A stretch of 12,629 nucleotides of DNA, from the NCBI GenBank assembly GCA_017577365.1, contig PKRJ01000081.1, positions 1-12,629 on the forward strand, given 5' to 3'. Under the pieces are notes generated by a model. That model was not told the origin of the DNA. It saw only the letters and a program-made list of their open reading frames with translations, and made no database searches. The DNA comes from Gammaproteobacteria bacterium. Lineage in GTDB: Bacteria > Pseudomonadota > Gammaproteobacteria > Steroidobacterales > Rariloculaceae. A program made the translations under genes and the position numbers. The stretch's first letter is position 1, and the number at the start of each line of letters is the position of its first letter. Positions 7,748 to 12,629 of the stretch are shown here, in pieces.

Positions 7748-8398
7748 TCACTCGACGGCATCGATCAAGCCGCTCTGCGCGATGCCGTCGAATATGAATT
7801 GCACGGCCATCGCCGCCAGCAGAATGCCGAAGATGCGCCCGATCACGTGCGCGCCAGTCACGCCGAGAAACCGGACGATCTCGCCCGCGAGAAGCAGCGA
7901 CACGAGCGTCACGACGAGCGCGGCGAGCAGTGAGGCGATGACCGCCGCCTGCAGCACGACGCTACCGGACGCGTTGCTCATCAGCAAGATCGCCGCGCCC
8001 ATCGCGCCCGGGCCCGCGATCAAAGGCGTCGCGAGCGGAAAGACCGAGATATCCTGTTTCGCCGCAGCCTCGCGCGCCTCTTCCTCGGTCGTCGTATGGC
8101 CTCCCGACGAGCGCGCGAAGACCATCTCGATACCGATCAAGAGCAGCAGCACGCCGCCCGCCGTGCGCAGCGCCGCGAGCGAGACGCCGAGCATGTCGAG
8201 CAAAGGCTCGCCGAACAATGCCGCGGCCACGAGGATGGCCGTCGCGATGAGCGTGCCGCGAACCGCCATGCGGCGCCGCGCCGAGCGGGTCGCCGTCGAC
8301 GTCAGCGCCGCGAAGATGGCGGCGACGTCGAGCGGACCGATCGTCGCGAAGAAAGCCGTGAAGGCCACCACGGCGGTCTCGATGATATCGCTGCTCAT
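7748..8398 (-). CDS. MarC-family integral membrane protein
   Basis: This 216-residue inner-membrane protein has about six hydrophobic helices (roughly 8-28, 46-64, 72-93, 118-140, 150-171 and 182-204). The family signatures are a polar GPLDVAAIF stretch in helix 1, a GGVLLLLIGIEM helix, and FPLATPLIAGPGAM at 120-133 at the start of the second half, which repeats the topology of the first half. A charged loop (97-115) separates the halves. The family was once linked to multiple antibiotic resistance, which was later doubted; the real function is unknown. It is the first gene of a probable pair with the FAD oxidase and is divergent from crcB across 122 bases. A TAGAAT -10-like box on the minus strand at 8426-8431 could serve it, but no matching -35 is visible. 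Confidence 0.92.
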   Translation of the reverse strand: MSSDIIETAVVAFTAFFATIGPLDVAAIFAALTSTATRSARRRMAVRGTLIATAILVAAALFGEPLLDMLGVSLAALRTAGGVLLLLIGIEMVFARSSGGHTTTEEEAREAAAKQDISVFPLATPLIAGPGAMGAAILLMSNASGSVVLQAAVIASLLAALVVTLVSLLLAGEIVRFLGVTGAHVIGRIFGILLAAMAVQFIFDGIAQSGLIDAVE

Positions 8399-8520
8399 TC
8401 TGCCGTCCGGACGAGCGTCGCGAGCATTCTAACGCCGCTCCCAATGGAAGCTCGGACGCGCGCCGTTATCATGTCGTCCGATCCGCGCCGATGCGGTCTT
8501 TCGAGCAAGGATCTGTTGCA

Positions 8521-8901
8521 ATGAGCTATCTCTGGGTTGCGCTCGGCGGTGCGCTCGGCAGCGTCGGACGCTACGCGGTGGGCCGCGTCGTCGCTCGCGT
8601 GGCGGACGGCGGCTTTCCTTTCGCGACCTTACTCGTCAACGTCTCGGGATCTATGCTGATCGGCGTCCTCGCCGGATTGGCCACAGCCGGCCGCCACTCG
8701 CTCCCCGCCGCCGCGGAGGCATTTCTGCTGATCGGCGTGCTCGGAGGATTCACGACATTCTCGTCGTTCAGCCTGGAAACGCTCCTTCTCGTGCGAGCAG
8801 GAGAATGGACGGCGGCAGTCGTCAACGTCCTCGGGTCCGTCGCCCTCTGTCTTCTGGCCGTTTCGCTCGGCTTTGCCGCGGCATCCGCCCTGTCCCGCTG
8901 A
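8521..8901 (+). CDS. crcB: CrcB/Fluc fluoride ion channel
   Basis: This 126-residue four-helix membrane protein belongs to the family that works as a dual-topology dimer exporting fluoride. Visible signatures are GGALGSVGRY at 9-18, Asn40 in the NVSGSMLIG helix (40-48), and GGFTTFSSFS at 75-84 with the pore phenylalanines and the central Na+ site region. Length fits the family. I chose the ATG at 8521 over an upstream in-frame ATG at 8491 because AAGGA (8507-8511) is well placed before it and the protein then starts directly with the first helix. The leader shows no recognisable fluoride riboswitch. It is transcribed toward the tRNA gene. Confidence 0.95.
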   Translation: MSYLWVALGGALGSVGRYAVGRVVARVADGGFPFATLLVNVSGSMLIGVLAGLATAGRHSLPAAAEAFLLIGVLGGFTTFSSFSLETLLLVRAGEWTAAVVNVLGSVALCLLAVSLGFAAASALSR

Positions 8902-8916
8902 TTTTCCGCTTTGGCC

Positions 8917-8970
8917 CTAGCAGAGTGCGGCGCCGTGAATCAAGCGCGACGAATCGGCGAACTCTGCTAG
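8917..8970. repeat. Inverted repeat between crcB and tRNA-Ser
   Basis: CTAGCAGAGT at 8917-8926 is exactly complementary to ACTCTGCTAG at 8961-8970, with 34 bases between the arms; the inner flanks pair only in part. The right arm runs into the TAGAAT box in front of tRNA-Ser. There is no T-run after it, so it is not a standard terminator of crcB. It could be an operator, an RNA hairpin at the end of the crcB transcript, or chance. Confidence 0.5.
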
Positions 8971-8980
8971 AATTGCGCGC
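8968..8980 (+). promoter_or_regulatory. Putative tRNA-Ser -10 box and GC-rich discriminator
   Basis: TAGAAT (8968-8973) is a good -10 box and is followed by a G/C-only stretch, GCGCGC (8975-8980), as in stringently controlled tRNA promoters. No convincing -35 is found 16-18 bases upstream. Starting 7 bases after the -10 would put the RNA start at the tRNA's first base, leaving almost no 5' leader. Confidence 0.4.
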
Positions 8981-9072
8981 GGAGGGATGCCGGAGTGGTC
9001 GAACGGGCTTGACTCGAAATCAAGTGTACGGTTTACACCGTACCGTGGGTTCGAATCCCACTCCCTCCGCCA
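8981..9072 (+). tRNA. tRNA-Ser(CGA)
   Basis: A full class II cloverleaf is visible. The acceptor stem GGAGGGA pairs with TCCCTCC (9062-9068), followed by discriminator G and encoded CCA (9070-9072). The anticodon stem is CTTGA/TCAAG with loop CTCGAAA, so the anticodon is CGA (9015-9017), reading UCG serine codons. A long variable arm (about 9025-9044) forms the hairpin GTACGGT/ACCGTAC. The T arm is GTGGG-TTCGAAT-CCCAC (9045-9061). The long variable arm and anticodon agree on serine. Confidence 0.97.
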
Positions 9073-9106
9073 CCGATCGATCCGTCCTCGTCGCCGAAGA
9101 GCCCAT

Positions 9107-9917
9107 TCAGTAGTCGTTGCGCGGTAGCGACCGGTGAATCGCGGTCGCCGCGATCGCAGCCTGCCCCACCGCGACCGAGATCTGGTTGAGGCTGCTCGGT
9201 TTGCAGGCAGCTGATCTTCCCTTCGTCGATCTCGATCTCGACGATCGGTTCCTCGACGATGCCGACGCCCGCCGCTTCCAATCGCCGGCGACTATCGTCG
9301 TCGAGCCCCATCGGCTCGCCGAGCGTCAGCAAGGTCACGTCGGCCGAATACGTCCGTACGAAAAGCGCCTCTTCGACGCCGCCCGAGCCGAAGCCGATGA
9401 CGCCGATGCGCCGGCCGATCACCTCGTAGCCGTCGCAGATCGGACAGTGACGCACATAGCCTTCGCGGATCGCGCGCTCGAGCCGCACGAGCCGCGGCTC
9501 GATGTCGACGACGCCGGTCGCGAGCAGCACCGTTCGCGCGGCGGCGCGCCGTTCCGCGCCTCCGTCTTGCGGCCGCCAAGCGGCGAGAAACCGCGTCTCG
9601 CGGGAAGTTTCATCGATCGCAAGACGCGTCACGGTGCCGTCGAGGACCGCGACACCGAAGCGATCGGCATGCGCGCGCATCGCGCGCAGCAGGTCCGGGC
9701 CGCGAATCCCGTCGGGGAATCCGGGGCAGTTGCGGCTCGTCGGAATCAGCGCGGCGCGCGGCTCGCCGGCATCGATCACGAGCGCATCGCGGCGGAAACG
9801 CGCGAGATACACGGCCGCGGTGAGACCCGCGGGTCCGCCACCGACGATCAAGCAGTCCCGCTCACGCTCCGGAAGCGGCTCCGCCGCTTCGTCGCTCGCC
9901 CGCTTCGAGCTCGCCAT
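9107..9917 (-). pseudogene. Thioredoxin reductase-like FAD/NAD(P) oxidoreductase, broken by internal deletion and frameshift
   Basis: The first 240 or so residues are a normal reductase of the thioredoxin reductase superfamily: FAD loop GGGPAGLTAA (26-35), LLATG (131-135), a CPICDG centre (Cys158, Cys161) and NAD(P) loop GFGSGG (175-180). After residue 240 (about base 9200) similarity stops. The family's C-terminus then reappears in another frame at 9193-9107 as LNQISVAVGQAAIAATAIH and ends in a proper TGA. The part between, which in this family carries the second FAD motif around AAGDVV (about 60 residues by my recollection of the family), is missing. So a deletion of length not divisible by three removed an essential segment. 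The unbroken frame instead runs on antisense through tRNA-Ser to 9033, giving a spurious SGIRTHGTV tail. The start ATG at 9917 has GAGGAG upstream. A sequencing or assembly gap is the alternative. Confidence 0.85.
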
Positions 9918-9997
9918 GTCCGCTCCTCACGCCTCCTTTGTCGCATTCTGAGTCGGCGGATCACGGCGGAGCGATAGGGACGAATGCAGCTTCGAAG

Positions 9998-10025
9998 TTG
10001 ACACACGGGTGTATGTCTTTATAGT
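9998..10025 (+). promoter_or_regulatory. Sigma70-type promoter of speD-speE
   Basis: A perfect -35 box TTGACA (9998-10003) lies 16 bases from TATAGT (10020-10025). Transcription should begin near 10032, giving a leader of about 44 bases that ends in a strong GGGGAGG ribosome site (10064-10070), five bases before the speD ATG. It is the clearest ordinary promoter in the window. Confidence 0.8.
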
Positions 10026-10075
10026 AACGCCCCCTCGAAACCGCCACCTTTCATCTGCTGGTTGGGGAGGACGCC

Positions 10076-10597
10076 ATGTCTCAAGACGCCCTCTTCCAAT
10101 TGGGGATGGGTTTGGACGCTCCAAAGACCGCCCAAAAGGAAGACCTGAAGACGAAAGCCGCCCGCAAGAACGAGCGGCCGGGTCCGAAGAAAAACGGTGC
10201 CCAGGGTTCGACGGAAGCCGTACACGACTTCTTCATCGAGAAGAACGGGGTACGCTGCGCCGGGTCTCACTTCATCATCGACATCTACGGCGGAAAACGG
10301 CTCGACGATCTCGAGCACGTCGAGCGCACGCTGATCGACTGCGTGAACGCGGCCGGAGCGACGCTGCTGCACGTGCATCTGCACCCGTTCGAGCCGAACG
10401 GCGGCATCAGCGGCGTCGCTGTGCTCGCCGAAAGCCATATCTCGATCCATTCGTGGCCTGAACGCGACTATGCCGCACTCGATATATTCATGTGCGGGCG
10501 GACGAAACCGGAGCGCTGTCTCGACGTGCTGAAGAAGGCGTTCGCGGCCGAGCGCATGGTCGTGCGCGAGCTGCTCAGGGGCAAGGACCTTTGCTAG
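10076..10597 (+). CDS. speD: S-adenosylmethionine decarboxylase proenzyme
   Basis: This 173-residue pyruvoyl enzyme makes decarboxylated AdoMet, the aminopropyl donor for spermidine. The core (about 57-170) contains NGVRCAGSHFIIDIYGG, then LAESHISIHSWPE (117-129) and YAALDIFMCG (132-141). Self-cleavage should occur between Glu119 and Ser120, with Ser120 becoming the pyruvoyl group; His125 and Cys140 match the other catalytic positions of the small bacterial AdoMetDC class. It carries an extra, Lys-rich and probably disordered N-terminus of about 50 residues that begins with ALFQLGMGL. The start is fixed by a strong ribosome site and a good promoter. speE follows after 36 bases, so the two form an operon. 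Confidence 0.95.
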   Translation: MSQDALFQLGMGLDAPKTAQKEDLKTKAARKNERPGPKKNGAQGSTEAVHDFFIEKNGVRCAGSHFIIDIYGGKRLDDLEHVERTLIDCVNAAGATLLHVHLHPFEPNGGISGVAVLAESHISIHSWPERDYAALDIFMCGRTKPERCLDVLKKAFAAERMVVRELLRGKDLC

Positions 10598-10633
10598 CCC
10601 CGCGTCCCCCGTCGGGCGGCGAGGAGCGCGACA

Positions 10634-11530
10634 ATGGCGGATGAGCGCTGGTTCTCCGAAACATTGACACCCGGCGTGCGGCTGTCGTTCGAGGCGCGGC
10701 GCGTATTGCGCCACGAACGAACCGACAACCAGGAGCTCGCCCTCTTCGAGAACGACGTCTTCGGGCGCGTGCTGCTGCTCGACGGCGTCGTGCAAGTGAC
10801 GACGGCCGACGAGTTCATCTATCACGAGATGATGGCGCACGTGCCGCTCCTCGCGCACGGCGAGCCGAGGGACGTGCTGATCATCGGCGGCGGCGACTGC
10901 GGGCTCGCGGAAGAGGTGCTGAAGCACTCGTCGATACGCCGCGTCCTGCAGGTCGAGATCGATCCCTCGGTCGCCGAGCTCGCGCGAACGCACTTCGGCG
11001 AGATCAACGCCGCGGCGTTCGCCGACCCGCGCTTCGAGCTCCGAATCGGCGACGGTGCGGCGTTCGTCCGCGAGAGCGACGAGCGCTTCGACGTCGTGCT
11101 CGTCGATTCGACCGATCCGATCGGCCCGGGCGCGGTCCTCTTCACGCGCGAGTTCTACGCCGGCGTACGCGGGCGATTGAACCCGGGCGGCATTCTCGTC
11201 ACGCAGAACGGCATCCCTTTCCTGCAGACTCGGGAATTCGCCGACGCTTTCGCCAATCTCGGCGCGACGTTCCGCCACGTCGCGTGCTACGTGATCAGCG
11301 TGCCGACGTATTTCGGCGGGCATCTCGCGCTCGGCTGGTCGTCCGACGACGTCGCGCCGCTCGCCGTTTCGACGGAGGCCCTCGAGACGCGATTCGCCGC
11401 GGCCGGCATCCAAACGCGTTATTACAGCCCGCGACATCACCTGGCCGCGTTCGCCGCCCCCCGCTATATCGAGCAGGCGCTCGAGAGCGCCGTCGAGCAA
11501 GGACGCAAAGCCGGACTGGGCGATCCTTGA
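10634..11530 (+). CDS. speE: Spermidine synthase (putrescine aminopropyltransferase)
   Basis: This 298-residue cytoplasmic enzyme transfers the aminopropyl group from decarboxylated AdoMet to putrescine. An N-terminal beta domain (about 1-55) with VLLLDGVVQVTTADEFIYHE (46-65) precedes a Rossmann methyltransferase-like fold: GGGDCG at 85-90, VEID at 107-110 (the ribose-binding acid), IGDG at 138-141, VDSTDPIGPG at 157-166 with catalytic Asp158, LNPGG at 182-186 and VPTYFGG at 223-229. Length and motifs match bacterial SpeE. The usual GGGDGG loop has Cys89 in place of the fourth Gly. A ribosome site GAGGAG lies before the ATG. It is cotranscribed with speD, which supplies its co-substrate. Triamine substrates other than putrescine cannot be ruled out. 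Confidence 0.95.
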   Translation: MADERWFSETLTPGVRLSFEARRVLRHERTDNQELALFENDVFGRVLLLDGVVQVTTADEFIYHEMMAHVPLLAHGEPRDVLIIGGGDCGLAEEVLKHSSIRRVLQVEIDPSVAELARTHFGEINAAAFADPRFELRIGDGAAFVRESDERFDVVLVDSTDPIGPGAVLFTREFYAGVRGRLNPGGILVTQNGIPFLQTREFADAFANLGATFRHVACYVISVPTYFGGHLALGWSSDDVAPLAVSTEALETRFAAAGIQTRYYSPRHHLAAFAAPRYIEQALESAVEQGRKAGLGDP

Positions 11531-11590
11531 GCCGAGCGACGATCCTCGTTGTCGGGGAAACTCGCAACCCGGCCCGCGTGTGACGCGTTT

Positions 11591-11611
11591 CACAGTAGAC
11601 TGTTAGCTGTG
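11591..11611. repeat. Small dyads upstream of the 78-residue gene
   Basis: Two overlapping dyads share this stretch: ACAGT-AG-ACTGT (11592-11603) and CACAG...CTGTG (11591-11595 with 11607-11611). They lie in the 155-base gap after speE, about 75 bases before the next start codon. An operator or a weak structure is possible; chance is also possible. I see no convincing -35/-10 pair or terminator in this gap. Confidence 0.25.
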
Positions 11612-11685
11612 CGAACTATTTTTGCGCGCCACGCCTGGCACGGAAGGCGGAGCAACGCGCGACTTTTCGAGCAGGAGCGCGTCGG

Positions 11686-11922
11686 ATGAACAAGGACGAA
11701 AGAACGATCGCACAGGACTCCGAGGCACTCGGCAACGAGAAAGCGGCGAGAGGTAAAGGGCACCGCGACGGAGATCCCGTCGCGAACTTCGTCATGCAGC
11801 TCGCGCAGAGCTATCTCGAGAAGCGCTCGGATACCGAAGCGAGCAGCGACAGCAACTCGGACACCTCCAAGTTCTTCACGCAGTCGGCGCTCGACAAGCC
11901 CGGCTGGTTCTGCCGGGGGTAG
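11686..11922 (+). CDS. Small hydrophilic protein of unknown function
   Basis: This 78-residue protein is not one I recognise. The first 30 residues are charged (MNKDERTIAQ...), a short amphipathic helix follows around 32-46 (VANFVMQLAQSYLEK), then a Ser/Asp/Thr-rich stretch (48-60) and a distinct C-terminus FFTQSALDKPGWFCRG. It has no membrane segment or signal peptide and one cysteine, near the end. A ribosome site AGGAG sits 8 bases before the ATG, and third codon positions are mostly G/C as in neighbouring genes, which favours a real gene. It lies downstream of speE but 155 bases away, and converges on the BON gene. Confidence 0.6.
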   Translation: MNKDERTIAQDSEALGNEKAARGKGHRDGDPVANFVMQLAQSYLEKRSDTEASSDSNSDTSKFFTQSALDKPGWFCRG

Positions 11923-11941
11923 TCATTCTTCGGATCGGGCT

Positions 11942-11971
11942 GCGCCGGCGGCTGCCGCCGAGCCCCGGCGC
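11942..11971. terminator. Strong GC hairpin in the convergent gap
   Basis: GCGCCGG (11942-11948) pairs with CCGGCGC (11965-11971) and the pairing continues inward as GGCT/AGCC with one bulged C, leaving a 7-base loop: 11 pairs, nearly all G-C. It sits in the 72 bases between two convergent genes, where a two-way terminator is expected. No T-run follows on either strand, so it is not a textbook intrinsic terminator. Confidence 0.4.
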
Positions 11972-11994
11972 GGCGTCCATCGCTTGCGCCACAC

Positions 11995-12629
11995 TCAGTC
12001 CTCGCTCGACGTCTCGGCGACGATCCTGTTGACGACGCCGTCGACGCCGAACACCGCCCATGCGTCGAACTCGGCGAGATTGCGCTCGCTCTCGGTACGC
12101 ACGTAGCCGTCGAGCGTCACGACGAAGTTCTTGCACGTCGCGTGCAGCTGGTCGGCATCGAGCAGCGGGTCCTTCTCGTGCACGAGCCGCAGCGCATCGA
12201 GAATCTCCTCGTCGCTGTCCTCCTCGTCGGGCACGACGCCGAGACCGTTGACGACGTCGCGGCAGCCGGGCACCCACCACGCCATCGCGCCGGCGAGACG
12301 CTTGTGCGACAGGCTCGGCACCTCGCCGTCGAGCGTGACGATGCCGTCGTCGACGCCGATCTCGATCCACCACCGGTCGCGACCCGGCTCGCGCGGCCGC
12401 ACGATCTCGTGCGTGTCCCCGACGCGGCGCGAGATCGCGCAGTCGTCGAAGGTCGACTCGCCCGTCAGGAAATGCTCGACGTGATCGGCGATCTCGCCGT
12501 CGCCCATCGGCTCGGCGGGCCGGACATGCAGCCGGTCGACGATCCCGCGCACCCCGGGGAGCGCTGCGGCGCGCCGCAGCGTGAGTCGCTTCGCGGCGAT
12601 ATCCGACACCTCGCCGGACAGCGTCACGA
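11995..12629 (-). CDS. BON-domain protein, 5' partial (runs off the right edge)
   Basis: At least 210 residues are visible. They hold BON-type repeats, each built around VTLxGxV, a charged helix and a V..VVN strand: a partial one at the edge (VTLSGEVSDIAAKRL ... VRGIVDRLHV), a second at about 45-131 (IVTLDGEV ... CRDVVNGLGV) and a third at about 139-203 (FVVTLDGYV ... VDGVVNRIV). The GTG codon near 12627 is the Val of a repeat, so the true start is almost surely beyond the window. BON domains occur in periplasmic or envelope stress proteins (OsmY type) and are thought to bind membranes; whether this one has a signal peptide cannot be seen. The middle repeat contains an insertion rich in Trp and Arg (about 75-90). 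Confidence 0.85.
   Translation of the reverse strand, partial: VTLSGEVSDIAAKRLTLRRAAALPGVRGIVDRLHVRPAEPMGDGEIADHVEHFLTGESTFDDCAISRRVGDTHEIVRPREPGRDRWWIEIGVDDGIVTLDGEVPSLSHKRLAGAMAWWVPGCRDVVNGLGVVPDEEDSDEEILDALRLVHEKDPLLDADQLHATCKNFVVTLDGYVRTESERNLAEFDAWAVFGVDGVVNRIVAETSSED

Noticed and set aside
8399..8520. Fluoride riboswitch ahead of crcB.
   Set aside because: I could not find the conserved crcB-motif pseudoknot pattern, and the leader is short. A covariance-model scan would settle it.
8981..9072. tRNA-Ser as an integration site for a mobile element.
   Set aside because: No integrase, no second copy of the tRNA 3' end and no phage-like genes are visible in the window; the nearby broken gene is explained by a simple internal deletion.
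8805..9113. A 102-codon plus-strand frame running from inside crcB through the tRNA.
   Set aside because: It overlaps crcB out of frame and reads through a structured tRNA gene; not a protein gene.
1..12629. CRISPR arrays, insertion sequences, long direct repeats.
   Set aside because: None seen on reading both strands; repeated words are short GC-rich codon runs.

Overview
The window is a GC-rich, tightly packed bacterial chromosome segment with strong G/C preference at third codon positions. No gap between genes exceeds about 275 bases. The gene families point to a proteobacterium, perhaps a gammaproteobacterium: a type VI secretion (T6SS) Fha protein, a fused-type AdoMet decarboxylase followed by spermidine synthase, MarC, and a tRNA-Ser with an encoded CCA end. 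The species cannot be named from this sequence.

Left part (1-2937): the C-terminal part of a T6SS FHA-domain protein (TagH/Fha type, cut by the window edge) faces a two-gene minus-strand operon. That operon encodes a Ser/Thr kinase with four zinc-ribbon-like CxxC pairs and a PP2C phosphatase whose start codon overlaps the kinase stop (ATGA). Kinase, phosphatase and Fha are the three parts of the known threonine-phosphorylation switch of T6SS, but this kinase is soluble and zinc-ribbon tailed, not membrane-anchored like PpkA.

Metal module (3211-6320): a long MerR-family regulator is followed in tandem by a P1B-type Zn/Cd/Pb-exporting ATPase. Between them lies a textbook MerR-type promoter: a perfect 24-bp dyad inside a 20-bp spacer, with the regulator's stop codon inside the -35 box.

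Middle (6283-9109): a minus-strand pair encodes a MarC-family membrane protein and a GlcD/D-2-hydroxyglutarate dehydrogenase-like FAD oxidase. The oxidase overlaps the ATPase tail to tail by 38 bp. Divergent from marC is a CrcB/Fluc fluoride channel, then tRNA-Ser(CGA). Next to the tRNA, on the minus strand, is a thioredoxin-reductase-like gene broken by an internal deletion plus frameshift.

Right part (9998-12629): a good sigma70-type promoter drives speD-speE (AdoMet decarboxylase, spermidine synthase), which together convert putrescine to spermidine. Then come a 78-residue protein of unknown function, a strong hairpin in the convergent gap, and the 3' part of a multi-BON-domain protein that runs off the right edge.

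I see no CRISPR array, insertion sequence, integrase or phage gene. The points most worth a second look are the zinc-ribbon kinase/PP2C pair beside a T6SS Fha gene, the long MerR regulator with its operator, and the freshly broken reductase gene. None of these by itself proves a new system.
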